Assembly (NCBI GenBank): GCA_946807835.1
Contig: OX327699.1
Coordinates: 16,976,014-17,040,013 of the forward strand
DNA length: 64,000 bases
Source of the DNA: Ailanthus altissimus
Lineage: Eukaryota; Streptophyta; Magnoliopsida; Sapindales; Simaroubaceae
Direction of reading: 5' to 3'
The translations under genes were made by a program, and so were the position numbers. This document shows positions 23,601 through 37,800 of the stretch, piece after piece; positions within the stretch are counted from its first letter, which is position 1, and each line of letters opens with the position of its first letter. The notes beneath the pieces were generated by a model. The model had not been told where the DNA came from, did no database searches, and saw nothing but the letters and a program-made list of their open reading frames with translations.

Positions 23601-26600
23601 TCAATCACCTGAGATATTTACAGAGCTTAGATTGTCTCAAAAGCATTTTAGTTTTGTTCTCCATAGTCATATTTTAATAGAGAGATAAAATCTTACAATC
23701 TACTGTTTGATAGAATCATAAGTTGTGCTGTACACTGGTTTGGTTAGGATATGATTAGCAAAAAACTGGAAGTAGCTCTCTCCCTGCTTAACACGCCTTC
23801 TTCCCCATTGTTTAAATCTGTGATCATCCCCTTTTGAGAGGGGAGGCACTGCTTGGTTACTATGGTTGGTGTGTTTGAGACTTGCCAGTTGGCAAATTCT
23901 TGTTAGCATAAGTTATATTTGACATATGCTCTGTCTAGTATTTTACTTCCTTGGTTTCATCATATGTTGTTTTCTTTTTATTAACTCTAAGTTAGCTTGT
24001 CTTTCCTTTTGATCATTATAACTTTATTTGTTTGTAGTTATCCTGTTGAAACAGATGCAGATAATTCATTTGGACAGAGGCATTATTTTCCCAAGTGAGT
24101 GAAAGCTATATAATTTTCCTTCTCATGTTTTGAATGCATGTGGTGATCTTATTCTTGATTTGTTGGACTGACGTTTTAAAGGTCTTCATAGATGCTTCTC
24201 TCCACACCTGTTGATTTTTTTTGCCCTTCCCGTATCCACTGTCGCGATCTTTTCTTATTATGTTTTCTTATTCCTGTCCATGTGGAATGCATTGAGAGAG
24301 CATTTAGTTTCAATCTTCAAATGTTGTTTCTGAAAACCATTTTCAGAAAAGTAAATTACTTGGGATATTCTTTTTTTTTTTTAAGAAAATTGTTTAGTGT
24401 GACTTTTATGTGACTTGGTATGCTTTCTGTTGGGGTACGGAAACATAATGCGTCTTTGAAAATGGAGTTTTTGTCCTAAAACTTTTTGGTGTATATTAAT
24501 TGAATGTTAAATGTGAAATTTTCAGTTTTGATAAGCCTTTTGAAGATGTTGTCTATCCAGAAGGGGACTCAGATGCTGTTTCTATTAGCAAGAGAGATGT
24601 TGATCTTTTACAACCAGATACATTCGTCAATGATACAATCATTGACTTCTACATTAAGTGAGTTTGTATTCATAAGTTTATGATGATCTTTTGATTATAA
24701 CCTCTCCTTTTCCAAAGTATAGATGTTTCAAATGAATTAAATATCTCTCAAATCAGTTCTGAAAGAGAAATAAGTCATAAACCCTTCTGTTTTTTTATGC
24801 TTTCTTTTCTTTTAGGCCGAATGTTTAACCATGTTGTAGTCTTTCTTATTTGTTGTATTCATATATCTGCCAGATTACAATTTTAAGCATAGTATACCAA
24901 TAAAGGAGCTTCACTCTGAACTTTTGTGGTGAAATTTTTGCTTCTGGTTTTATTATAACTTAGGTTTGCACCTGACTTCCTTTGATAAATTTTTTTTAAA
25001 CTATAATTGGTTGGCAGGTATTTGAAGAATCAGATTCCAGCTGAGGAAAGGCAAAGATTTCATTTTTTTAACAGTTTTTTCTTTCGGAAGCTTGCTGATT
25101 TAGACAAAGATCCGTCCAGTATTTCTGATGGCAGGGCTGCTTTTCTTCGTGTTCGTAAGTGGACAAGGAAAGTGGATATGTTTGGAAAAGATTACATTTT
25201 CATTCCTGTAAACTTCAAGTAAGATATTAGTTTATTCTCATTTTCTTGTAAAATGCTGTCCATATGAATTTGGATTTATATGACTTTCACATCCATTTTA
25301 TGACAGTCTTCACTGGAGTTTGATAGTAATATGTCATCCTGGTGAAGTTGCTGCATTTAAAGGTTAGTGGTTGTTGGAATACATGAACCTGATGTCTTAT
25401 TTGGATTTCTCCCCTTGTTCATGTACTTTTATCACATTTCAGATGAAGACTTGGACAGGTTGGAGAAGGTACCATGTATATTGCATATGGATTCTTTTAA
25501 AGGAACTCATGCAGGCCTTAAAAATCTTGTTCAAAGGTATACTACAGCTTTCTGTTCATAGTATGTGTTAATACTGTAACACTTTATTGTCTGTTGCTAG
25601 AGCTTAATATTAATGTTTGGCCTTCATCTATGAGCTTAAACATCTGCCTCAATTGGTTTCTGAACATGGTATAAAAACAAGGTTGACTAAGTGGCCTTAT
25701 GTTCAAATCCTGTTGTTATTTCAATTAAATTATGATAGGTTGTGCTTTTTTTATTTTTTTATTTGTTGTTGGTCTCTGTGACTATGGTTGTATTTTATTC
25801 ATTTCTTTACACATGAAAGTATGTGTTAAGAGTTTAAATATTAATGTCAGCTTCTTATCTATAAGCTTAAGCTTTAATGTATATTAATATTTGTTTCTTT
25901 TAATGTCATATTTATTACTCTTATACCTCTGTTTTCATGTGAAATTATGCTTTTAAGTGTTGAAATAGTAGATAGTTGCTGAGAAGGTTCTCTGAAACTA
26001 TTTCGGTCTTACACATCTTTGCTTGTACTGCTTGTGGAAAAATTATTTTGAAATCTTTTGTAATGCTATAGATATTTGAGTGTCATGAAAGTGTTAATCC
26101 ACTGTGCAGTCGAAAAGTAATGTTTGTTTTTCACTTCCTATTGGAATCTATTGTAGTATTAGCACTTATTATTCACACCTTACCATGTTATATCTCTATG
26201 ACTCGTAAACGTTGTTACATTTTTCTGTAAAAAATTTCTGTTCTCATACATTCTCAGAGGTTACACCTTGAATTTCATTTACATGTCACTTTCGTATATT
26301 AAAACAACAGTTACCTGTTGGAAGAATGGAAAGAGAGACACAAGGACAGATTGGAAGATGTTTCTTCGCAATTCTTGAACTTGCGGTTTGTCCCACTTGA
26401 GGTATTGGATTCGATTTTCATATTTAGGCTTATTTTGAGTGGAGTTATAGAAAAAGAATCACCTAAAAGCTGCTTCTTGCAACTTAGTTATTGCAGGGAA
26501 GTGATGAGGTGAAAGAGATTGATTTCACTAGTTACATTTGCATGCTGTACTATGATAGATTTTCGATTGATTTATTTAATACCTGTTTTTAACCAAATGG

Positions 26601-28319
26601 CCTTTCTCTCTTCCCTCTCTCCCTTCTTCTCTGTATGAAATGGGTATGTACACGTTGTTCTGAATGTTAATCCATGTTCCATGACAGTTGCCACAGCAGG
26701 AAAATTTGTATGATTGCGGCCTGTTCTTGCTCCACTATCTAGAGCTCTTTCTCGCTGAAGCTCCTGTTTGTTTCAGCCCATTCAAGTTATCCAAACACAT
26801 TAGCTTTGTAAGTGGTCTGCTTAACTTTCAGCTTTCACCCTATGTCCCAACTGTTCCATATTTGTTTTACTCTTTAATTACATTAATGACTTATATTTTT
26901 CCAGCTTAATGTGGATTGGTTTCCGCCTTCCGAGGCTTCTCTTAAACGTACTCTTATCGAGAGGTTAATTTTTGAGCTCCTTCAGAATCGTTCTCGAGAA
27001 GTTACTTCAACTGTTTGCTGTGATGAACACCAATCCCCTAGATTTCTAGAAAATGATGCGAATGAAACAGGTGCGAAGTTTCTATCGCAGAAATGTGGTG
27101 CTGCGATAAATCAGCATGGACATTCATCAAATTCCCAGGCAAACCAGGGAATTGAAATCACTTTGTTAGGAGCAACTTCTATGAGGAATTTACAATGTAT
27201 TAATGATTCTGGCTTGGTTCTAAGGGAGTTTTTTGAGCCAGGAGCAACTGCAGGATCATTACTTGCGCAGTATCAGTCTTTTGGCCAGCCATCTTCTTAT
27301 TACCATCTCAATGGTGCTGTATCAACAAGAGAGGTAATTTCTTTGTGATCTTTTGCTATTCAGTTACAAGGTAATTCTACCAGAAATAAGGTAATAAATT
27401 GGGGTTTTTCATTTAAAATCCTATAACTAACCCTTCCAAATTAAAATGGAGACTTTCTGCCTAAATCTCAATAAAAACAAGTTTGAAAATGCTTTAAAAA
27501 ACATTAGTCTTTTTTCCTTTTCTTTTCTTTTTTTAATTTCTTTTCTTGCAAAGCCTTGTCAGATATGTAGGGACCCTTATGAGGAGATTTAAATGAAGTT
27601 CCTTGGCAGTTGACTTGCATTATCTTTGCATTAAATGCTTCTTTGTCCAATTACAGCAGGATGACATAGAAACAGTAAAGGAATATGGATATTTGCAATC
27701 TGGAGAGAATGGTTTCCATCAAATAACTGGACTCACACCTCAAGTTGGTACTGTTTCATATTCATCTAGAGATTTTGGAACTGAGGCTTCTTGGAACCCA
27801 GAAATCTGCATGCAAGCAGAGCAGAATGTTGACTCTTCAGAATCATCTTTATGTGCTTCTGATGACTCAGAAGATGTCGGGATAATTGAACATGATCCAT
27901 TTCCGGAGGATGCCGATCAAAGTCTTAAAGAGAGAATAGATCAGCACGGTTCTCCATCAGTGGACAACATCGGGATTTTGACAGACAATCCAGCTCCTGC
28001 CTCTATCGAGATGCTGCAGAGATTGGCTGTTGAAGGGTCTGAAGAACCTGATAAAATGCACGACAAAAATGATAATATAGACATTCCCTCCAGCCACGAA
28101 AATCCAACAACATTGCTCCAGTACTCAAAGTTGGTTGAACAAAGGTTAGATCAAGACTTGGATATGGTGGAAAACGGGGAGATTGCAGGTGATGATATCC
28201 AAGTTACAGGTGTTGACATTATGATAGAGTCATGTGAACAGCATGCTGCTAAAAGACCTCGGCTCACTCTTGAATGGGAAGGACTAACGGGAAGCCTGTC
28301 AAAGGATCTCCATTCGTAG
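20679..28319 (+). CDS. ULP2: ULP2-type SUMO-specific cysteine protease
   Basis: Sixteen exons join in frame to 2754 nt (917 aa): 20679-20817, 21084-21355, 21445-21523, 21623-21672, 22283-22468, 22559-22634, 23160-23268, 24038-24094, 24526-24657, 25018-25218, 25307-25362, 25443-25536, 26311-26401, 26688-26807, 26905-27333, 27657-28319. The C48 peptidase domain spans about residues 355-570 and has the full catalytic set: His436 (LHWSLIVI), Asp469 (HMDSFKGTH), Gln518 and Cys524 (QENLYDCG). The conserved DVDLLQPDTFVNDTIIDFYIKY-type substrate groove precedes it. The N-terminus is acidic and disordered; the long C-terminal tail ends with a KRPRLTLEWEG-type basic patch. The layout matches plant SPF1/SPF2 (ULP2A/2B), nuclear enzymes that remove SUMO from chromatin and cell-cycle proteins. 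The start at 20679 is the first ATG of exon 1. Confidence 0.93.
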
Positions 28320-29738
28320 GGTGGTAGTGGGTTTTTTTCATCACCTTTTTCTTTAACATCAATCTATCTGAATTCTGAAGCTATTCGTGTGCCATGGTGT
28401 GAATAGTGTTCATGGCTCTGTTGACTCTAGTTAGTGCGGGATTCAGCTAGTAGGAAGATTGTTCTGGATACTGTAGTTTTAACTTAAAAATTAGTAAAGT
28501 GCGGGCTGGCCAAGAAATGATTATAGAAAAAGCTAGACTTGCCATGGTTTTAACTCTTAATGCCAGTGGAAGTTGAAATCTCTGTTTGAAAACTCGAGGT
28601 TACGGGTGATAATCAATATAGAAATTTTTTAAATGCGTGCAGAGAGAATTTTTATAATCTTATTTTTACAGTAATCTGTGATGCCTTATTGAATAAATGA
28701 TTTTCTGACAAGAAACTAAGCAAGAAAGATGGAGATGAACTCCTACTAAGTTATATAATTCTATTGAATTCTACAATTTGATGTGGACAACCGGTTGTTA
28801 TAAAGTGGATCGAGTCTACGTAATCACTTGCTAAATGCGTAATCTACACCATGTTGTAAATGTTATAAACAAACCACGGCTCTTTACATTCTTTTTTTTT
28901 AAAAGAATTATTATTGTTGAGGATAATAAAGGGTCAGTTGGATTTTTACGTATTATTTGTGAGTAACAATTTAGTCATTGGGGCAACTACAGTTGAGGAG
29001 AAAAGTACGAGAATTATAATTAATTAAGACAGTTTTTACTGTTTATAATTACTGTTTACGCACATTATTCCCCAAAGAAAAAAAAACACATTAACAGAAG
29101 AGAATTAAATATGATATTAAAAAATTAATTAAAATTTTAATTTTTTTTAAATAAATAAAAAATTGATTATAAATTCATTTTAACTATCGTACAATAATTC
29201 TTGTCTAATTGTGTTTGTGACTGCGCATAATCATTGTGCAACAACTAGATGGAGTAAAAAAAAAAATTGTCTATGAAAGAATTTGATATTTTATAAAATT
29301 TTAGAGAAAAAAATACTGTATTATATTTTTATTAATAAATATTTGAGTATATATAAAATTTATAATAAATTTAATAAACTTAAAAAATTAAATATTTAAA
29401 TTACAAAATTATTTTTAAAAAATAAAATAATTTAAATTAAATAAACAAGTCAAATTTAAAATGATTCCTTATCACACTCTTCGTCCCTTTCCGTACAAAA
29501 CAAATCACTTTATTTATTTATTTTTTTCTTTTGAAGACAAATCACTTTATTTATTGTTTATTATACTTCTATTTTCCGTTTAAAGCGCAAGTCTACAGCA
29601 TTAAAAGAAGAGAGTGTCGAGTCTTCTCTTGTAAGAACTCAACAAACAAAACTTGATTTCCATTTCTTTCTCCTACTAACAAACTCTCGAACAATCTGAT
29701 GAACTTAGGGTTAGAATCTTCGCATCAAAACATATGAA
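28320..29738. other. Intergenic: 3' UTR of the SUMO protease gene and promoter of the O-fucosyltransferase gene
   Basis: AT-rich throughout; an AATAAA-like 'gaataaatgatt' occurs near 28690. No gene, repeat array or transposon was recognised. An ATG at 29734 ahead of the chosen start opens a two-codon upstream ORF (ATG AAA TGA) overlapping the main ATG at 29739. Confidence 0.55.
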
Positions 29739-32700
29739 ATGAAGCTCTTGTACAATCACCGGAATCAGTCTCGGAGAATGGCTCTCGCCGGCCTCTTCCT
29801 CGTTCTCTTACCAATTTTGTTTCCGAATCTGTTTGGCCCATTAGGCCGAGCCTCCCCTTCCACGTTCTCCGTAAGTGTTCATGCTCTTTATTCTTTAACT
29901 AAGTGATTTCAGTCCCTTGTGATTTTGACAATCGTTTGCAAATGCAGGAGTGGAATGCACCAAAACCTCGGCATTTGTCTCTAATAAAGAGCGCTTTAAA
30001 TACACAAGTCGTTAGTATTTCTTTTCTACTCTCATTTCGAATTTGCTTAATCTGTTATCATTTCGATTCTTGTTCACGTGTAGTCTTCTCTTCTTTCTGC
30101 AGCCAATTAAACAACAATCTGAACTCTGGTCTCCGTTGGCCAACCAAGGATGGAAACCTTGTTCCCCATTTACAAGTACTCTCTGTAAGCATCAATGATC
30201 GGAGACTAGGGAAAAAAATTATCAAAACAAATAGAGCTGTTATTGTATAATCATATGTATGTCTATAGATCAAATAGTTTCAGATGTTTGGTCCAATTCT
30301 CGAATTTACTGAGGAAATGAAACTATAATAAGGTATTGAATGATAGTAATAATGACAACTATTGTTCTGGTTCTTCTCATAGTATGTAATATTTTTTTAA
30401 GAAAAAATATATATTTATTTGTAATTGTTTTTGCAGCATTGCCGAAGAAAACTCAGGGTTATATCCAAGTATTTCTTGATGGTGGATTAAATCAACAAAG
30501 GATGGGGGTCAGTAACTTGTTTACAACTCTGTTTACTGTTTAGAATTATGCAGTTAAAACCACTTCAAAATAGTTTATAAAATATTGTTCTAATTATTTT
30601 CTGGCTGTCTGTTTGATAAGAGTAATTCTGTTCTGTTGTTGATTTCCTTTTTCTCTTTAAAGATATGTGATGCAGTTGCTGTTGCCAAAATATTGAATGC
30701 AACGCTAGTGATCCCACACCTTGAAGTAAATCCAGTTTGGCAAGATTCAAGGTATTTCATGAGTAAGCTATCTTTGCGATCCATATCTTATACTCAATTT
30801 TTTGGTCCAAAAGGAGCTATTTATGTAAAATTATGTTTGCTTCTGCAGCTTGTTCTCGGATATATTTGATGTGGATCACTTTATTTCTTCATTGCTTGAT
30901 GAAGTTTCTATAGTTAAAGAGCTACCTAGTGAATACTCTTGGAGCACTAGGGAGTATTATGCTACTGGTATACGAGCTACTAGAATTAAAACAGCACCTG
31001 TCCATGCTTCTGCTTACTGGTATCTGGAAAATGTCATGCCTGTATTACAGAGGTTAGTGAATTTTTTTATCCCTGTTCATTGTGGTTTTATAGAAACTTA
31101 CTACTTGAAATTTTTCGACTGAGATCCTGTAATTGCATTTTCTTACATCTATGAGAGGAAGGCTTATTGTATTCCTGGTGTTGGTTCGGAAGTATCTGCT
31201 GTTATTCTGCAAGATCTTACAATTTTTGAAAAGGTCTCTCCATTTTTATACTAAGATATTTTGTTTTATCCATGAAGACCACCAACTTTTCAAAGACATC
31301 TTAAGATTGAATGTCCTAATTTCTAGGCTTTCATATAATAATTACCATAAGCATTTTAGCAAATGCTTTAGAATCCGTGATGCATTTATCTCATCTTTTG
31401 TTTCTATCTGGGATGAGTGGTCATGTATCTATAATACATTTATATACTGTAAGTACTTTCTTGAAAATTGATTATCATGATAAGTATTAGTTCTGTATTG
31501 CAGTTACGGAATTGTCGCTATTGCCCCATTCTCTCATCGTTTGGCTTTTGACAACTTGCCGACCAATATCCAGCACCTACGTTGTAAAGTCAACTTTCAA
31601 TCTTTAGTTTATGTTCGTCATATCAGAGTGTTGGGAGAAACCATTGTTCAGCGCCTCCGTCACTCTCCTGCCAAGCTTCAAGCTTCAGGGACTGAGTTCC
31701 TTCAGGAGAGAATAGGTGATACTGAAGTCTCTGGAGCTGGAAAATTTGTTGTGTTACATCTTCGCTTTGATAAAGTATGAAACTTCTCTCCCCAAATGCT
31801 TGAAAGAACAATTGCATGTACATTTGTCATTTTGGGCCAACTTTGGAGGGTGAAACTTAGACCTTTTAATTTAAAATTACTATTTCTTACTAGATCAGGC
31901 AAAAATGTGTTGCTGGATTTTTTTTTTAAGAACTTAAAACCACAGGCACTACATATCAAGAAATGTAGGATCACTATTTATGGTCTTGGGTGGTAAAAAT
32001 TGGATGGAGAACATCAACAACATCCATCCACCATGCATGCTGAAACCAAATATCAAAAACAGCATTTGTTGATGTGTTAATTCCCCTATCAGGGTAAAAG
32101 GACCGCCAAATTTTTATTGATTTGGTATTTTCTTGATGAAAGCCTTTTAGTTTTTTTTGTTATCTCTTAAACCATTTTGGTTCTGTTGTATCAATTTATT
32201 GCAAGTAAGTCTGTATGTTTCTCTAACCCAACTTTATGTAGGATATGGCCGCTCATTCAGCCTGTGATTTTGGTGGGGGTAAAGCTGAAAAATTGGCTCT
32301 AGCAAAGTACCGCCAAGTAATTTGGCAGGGTAGGGTCTTAAACTCTCAGCTTACTGATGAAGAGTTGAGAAATCAGGGGCGTTGCCCTTTGATTCCAGAA
32401 GAGATCGGATTGCTGCTAGCAGCTTTGGGCTTCAATAATGGCACTCGCCTCTATCTTGCTTCACACAAGGTTTGCCTTCTATGTACTCTGTTGAAACCGA
32501 GAGTTCCATTTATTTATTTAGGGCTTGACACTGTTATATGCCTTGTTGGTTAGAATTGGAAATCTTTCATTTCCGTGAAGAGATTGAGATATATGAAAGA
32601 ACCATGTTAATTTCAGGTTTATGGTGGAGAAGCTAGGATCTCATCTCTACAAAAATTATTTCCCTTAATGGAAGATAAGAAGACCATTGCCTCAGCTGAG

Positions 32701-33111
32701 GAACTGGCCATGGTTGAAGGCAAGGCTTCTTTATTGGCTGCAGTAGATTATTATGTGAGCATGCAGAGTGACATATTCATTTCTGCTTCTCCAGGAAACA
32801 TGCACAATGCTCTGGTAAAGAATCTCCGTGGCAATTTCTTTATAATCTTAAAATATGAGTCTGTGAATTTCCATAATATAAGAGTGTAATTGTGCCATCA
32901 GGTCGGACATCGAGCATACTTGAACTTGAAGACCATAAGACCGAACATGACATTGCTGGGGAAGCTCTTTCTGAACAAAAGTATGGGATGGACAGAGTTT
33001 CAGAAAGCAGTGATCAATGGGCACAAAAATAGACAGGGGCAGATAAGACTAAGAAAGGCAAAACAGTCCATATATACATATCCTGCTCCCGATTGTATGT
33101 GTCAACCTTAA
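29739..33111 (+). CDS. Plant O-fucosyltransferase-family protein
   Basis: Ten exons join in frame to 1545 nt (514 aa): 29739-29870, 29948-30007, 30103-30184, 30437-30507, 30663-30751, 30849-31052, 31504-31774, 32242-32469, 32617-32814, 32902-33111. A short basic N-terminus (NHRNQSRR) is followed by one hydrophobic segment (residues about 14-33), a type II signal anchor for the Golgi. The GDP-fucose protein O-fucosyltransferase fold runs from about residue 98 with the landmark GGLNQQRMGICDAVAVAK (107 onward), then HLRFDKDM (298-305, including the Arg expected to contact GDP-fucose), NGTRLYLASHKVYGG (about 369-383) and DIFISASPGNMHNAL near the C-terminus. Plant members of this family (GT106/O-FucT, DUF246) act on cell-wall polymers or glycoproteins; the acceptor of this one cannot be read from sequence. 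Confidence 0.92.
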
Positions 33112-34861
33112 TTAAATTTTGGTCAACACCATCTGCAAGAACTTTATTTCTTTTTGGGTTGTATATAATCATAATTTTGAAATAATGTATTTCATATGCA
33201 TAGTTTAGGCTTCCCTATTTCACTCTTTTTTTTTTCTTTTGATAAACAATTATTCATTTTATGAATCAATTAAAGAAGTCCATACATCAATTGTGACAAC
33301 TGGACGTGTTGTGCTACAAACTCGATAGGCGTGGTAATAAAACTAGTCCGAGAAAGAAATGTTTGATGAGCTCTTAATAGAATACCAAATGAGCATATTA
33401 TTACGGAAATTTTTTAGAAATAGCTCGTATTTAGGCTTTTTTTTTAATTACAAAATAATAGACAAATTTTTATTAGTTTAAATTATAAAAAATGGACATA
33501 ATTATTTTTTGTCAATAAATATGTACAATGATAAATAAAATGTTTAAAAATAAATTCACAAAAATCAATTAAATTTTTCAAAATTTATCTTTAAAAAATA
33601 CACTCTTAACATTCAAAATAATAGATTTCATATAAATAAAATGAATAAGAAAACAAAACTAAAAACCTGAAAAATGTAAAAAATTCAAAATGTTTTTAAG
33701 TCTAAAATGCTTTCGGCGAGACTTTTCCCACGCGACTCTTCTCAAAGCAAGGGTTATAAATTGCTTTTGTTCTTTTCTTTTATTTAGTTATTTACAAATT
33801 CTTAAATATGAGTACTTACATATTAAAAAAATTAATAGTAAATATTTAATTAATAAATAAATTTAAATAAAATATTTAATTAGTTGTTATTTATTTAAAA
33901 TAATATTTTTAATTAAATTTTATTATTCTTTAAATTATGCAATACTTCAAATTAAAATATTTTATTATTTATTTATTTAATAAATGTATTAAAAAATATT
34001 ATTAAAATAAATAGAAATAAATTTTATAATTTATTTAATTTATTATTATTTGTAAAAATAATTAATTAAATAAATTATACAATATTAATTATTCAATTAA
34101 TTTTATTAAATTAAATAATCTAATATTAATTATTAAAATTTTAATTAAAATAAAGGGTTTTTAAAAAAAATATAAAAAAATTTGCACAATAAATTTTAAA
34201 ATTTTTAGATTTAAAATTTTTTTCCCTCTTAATTCACTTTCTTTCTCACTAAAACTTCATCATTAAATGTTGGAATATGCTTCTTGAAATAGATTTTCGA
34301 AATTTTGGTCAATTTTTTATGCTTTTGTTTTCAAATATTTTATTTAGAACAATTGTGTCCATTTGTTTTAGCTAATAAAACTTAATCTATTACTTAACGG
34401 CCAAAAAAATGTAGAAAAATATGAACCATTTCCAAAAAATTCCCATTACATTGGATGGGGTTCTCTTATTAAATTTGATGTGGCTCGGGTGAGAATCCAA
34501 ACCCAGAAAAGATGGAAACTAAAACCACTACATAGTTATCTTGAAGAGAATTTATGTTTGCAGAGGATTGAATTGAACTGGTGAGAAAGGAGTGGCTCAT
34601 CGCCGAACCGAAAAGAAATTGACGTTGACACACTTTTACCAAATTGAAACCTCAATCATATCCAACACGGTACTGGTGTATTTTGACCGGGTCCAAAGTC
34701 TTCGGCTTGACAATTATTTACAGGCTATGTTGACAAGAGATGTGCAAAATGCAGCATGCTAGCTTTCAAAAAAATACAGCTGCATGCATATATCTGCACG
34801 ATAACAATTGAAAATATTAAAGGTCCCAATATCAGCATTTTCACTTCTCTATAACCCACCA
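33112..34861. other. Intergenic between convergent genes
   Basis: Contains the 3' UTRs of two genes transcribed toward each other and a very AT-rich core (about 33780-34200) made of short A/T blocks. No ORF, RNA gene or transposon was recognised. Confidence 0.55.
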
Positions 34862-37800
34862 CTAATCACCTTGATTGGTGCCAGGAACCCCCGGCATATG
34901 ACCATCTTTCTTCTCCTTCCCAATAGGTGGAGAGCTACTCCCATTCCTGCTGGCAGCCAATTCTTTTGATTCCGCAGGATTTGGAGATGTTGCCAGTTCT
35001 TCCTCAATCGGAAGTGTCCTTTTTGAGCCCTCTATAGCAACACCAAGGACGATGTTCTCTTCCAAGGGAGTCCTGGCAACTGACCTCTCAACATCTTGTT
35101 TTGCCTGTGCAATGGATGAAGATACATCAGTTTTTTCACTCACAGATTCAGGGTTCACAAGTAGAGACTTCTCAGACATTGCCCCTCCTCGATTTTTGTC
35201 TTCATAATTTAGTGCCTCTGTGTTCTTCCATGCATCCCCAATACCTTCCTTCAGCTGATCCTCAATGTTGTTTCCAGCTGAATTATCAGGTGGCAAATTC
35301 CCACTTTGGAACTTCGTGCTGGCAGTGGAAGTGGGTGTGGATGTTCCCTTATCCTTTTTGGATTCAAGAATTGATAGTGATCCAGCCTTTGAATCTGACT
35401 CAGAATTAGTTTGTGATGTTACTTCAACCTTCGTATCTTTTTCTTCATTTCGTACTGCACGAGTCGCAGCTTTAACTTTATTGTCACTACTGATTTTATA
35501 GGAAGGTTCAATAAGCAGAAATGGACGGTTCACAGCTGCTCCAGAACGAGTGAAAATTGTGTCAGCAAATGGTACATTCTCCAAGTCAGCCTCACCGTAA
35601 ATTTTCTGAACTGTACGGATGGGAGTGGCTAGCCGGGCACGATGATGGCTGATGACTCTGAGAAGATCCAAGAGTATCGCTTCCTGTTCCAAATTGAAAT
35701 AATAAACCTTTAAGTGAGCTTAACCCATAATCACCAACTCACTGACTGGATAAATTGCTGTCATAGCATTAAAAAAAGATTTCCCACACAACATATGATC
35801 AAACAAAGGCACATCTCTGTAAGGCCATCATATGAACCCCATTCTTCAACAATATACTAGCAAGTGTTAGACCATTATCTGGACCTGTCCATCATGCCAA
35901 ATATGTATATATAGAGAGAGACCAAAATAAAACAGAAAAAGAGGAGGAAAAAAATAATTATACTGTTTCCGTGTACACAATAGTGGCTCTTCTTTTAGGC
36001 AACTTAGGCAATTTGCCTAGGGCCCATTTTTTTAGAAAGACCCCACTTTTTAGGAATGTGGCTTCAAATTATATTGGTATCTTTTAAATATTAAACCACT
36101 GTTTTAAGAAATGGCTCCACTAAATTTATACATAAAACTATTTTAATAATCAATTCAATTCTCGGTGATAAGCAATTCTAGTTAATTAATGTTACTTTCC
36201 AAAGTCAGGCCTATTTTTCAGAAAAGTAGCCCCACTACATTAAATATTTATATCATTTATAATATATTGTAATAATCAATTCTAATTGTAATTCTAGTCA
36301 AATAATTAGCTTAAATATTATCCCTTAATAAACTATTTTAACTATTGTTACTTCTCAAAATTAGTCATTAAGTTTTCAATTGAACATTATAACTATTTTA
36401 ATTACTGTTACTTCCCAAATTAACCGTTAAATTTTTAATTGAATGTTAGAATAAATTAATTGTATTCCTTCTAAAACTCATATAAATAAAAATCTCTAAT
36501 TAGATATTAACAAATTAAAATGTAAAGATTTAATTAGTAATGTAGCATCTCAAAAAGCTAGAAAGTAAATTTTAAATGAATAAGTTTTATATATTTTTTT
36601 TTAATTTGAAAGACTTTTTAGAAAGATTTTTTTTTTGAACCCAAAATTTCAAGTTTGCCCATGGCCCAAATTTCCTTGAGCTGCCTCTGCATGTGCACTT
36701 TCATAAAATGTGCAGTCTCTCTCAAAGCTTACAAGAAAACCAGAAAAAAATTCTTAGCATCCATGCAAATGAAGTTACCATCTATTACAAATAAGAAAAG
36801 CACAATGACAATGCCACTAAGAATGTTGTATCACACAGGATAATGCCCACATAAGGGTAGAACGGGTTAACACAAACAAAGGAGCAGAAGAGAAAGGATG
36901 AACAAACATTGATTGCTCATGATATCTCAGCATCTCAGAAAGGACATCCATAGAAAAGAATTGTGCTCATGGTCAAGAGTTTCTTTGAAATTTCTTCCAA
37001 GACATTCTATTACAATTACTTATGGAAGTATAATCATAGAACGGCGAGGATCCAATAGTGAAAATTTTGAATTAACAGTAACAATCAATATAAATGGTAG
37101 CATGTAATTGCAAAAAGAATTTACTAACAAAATAATCGCACCTTAACACAGAGATACTCCTCAAAATGTGAGGTTTTCACAAAGCAAGATACCAGAATCT
37201 GCAAGAACACGGACCAAGGAATAGATGTGAACATTTGAAACAAGGATAGCCATCATAACTAACAAGAAAAGGAAATAGTAAGAAAAATAAAGCCACAAAA
37301 GTCTTTGCTAAATTTCTCATTTTCCATATACAAGGTTGAGGTTGAAGAAGAATATGATGATCCCAAATAGTAAGCCAACACATAGTCTGGATTGAAGTCA
37401 AGAAACTCAAGACACTAAGGACTTGTGAATTCCACTCCGCAGAAACATGAATACGAATCTTCTTCAAGTATTTATTTTTTCTACATCCATAAGTGTATTT
37501 TTTCAATCTCCACAGATAATGGGCAAGCTAAATTTGTTTGAACAGAGCAGAAGCCAAGAAAAATTGAATTATGATAACATTTTCTTTCATGAACCATATT
37601 AATACAGACTGCATCATGACATTAGAAAGAAAATTTAAATATCAGAGAACAAAAAATAGGGCAATACAGTATATATTAAATCCAAAACATAAAAACAAAC
37701 AAAAAAATATGGAAGCCTTACCATAAGGGCCTGGTTTTCTGGGTTGATATTTTCCAAGAAAACTCTTCTGTGCAACCTTTGCTGCTCTACTTGGGGATTT

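Noticed and set aside
33780..34200. Possible matrix-attachment region in the very AT-rich convergent intergenic DNA
   Set aside because: AT content alone is common across this window and gives no specific evidence.
35101..35501. Two + strand frames of 102 and 78 codons
   Set aside because: Antisense of the last MSL exon, which is strongly supported.
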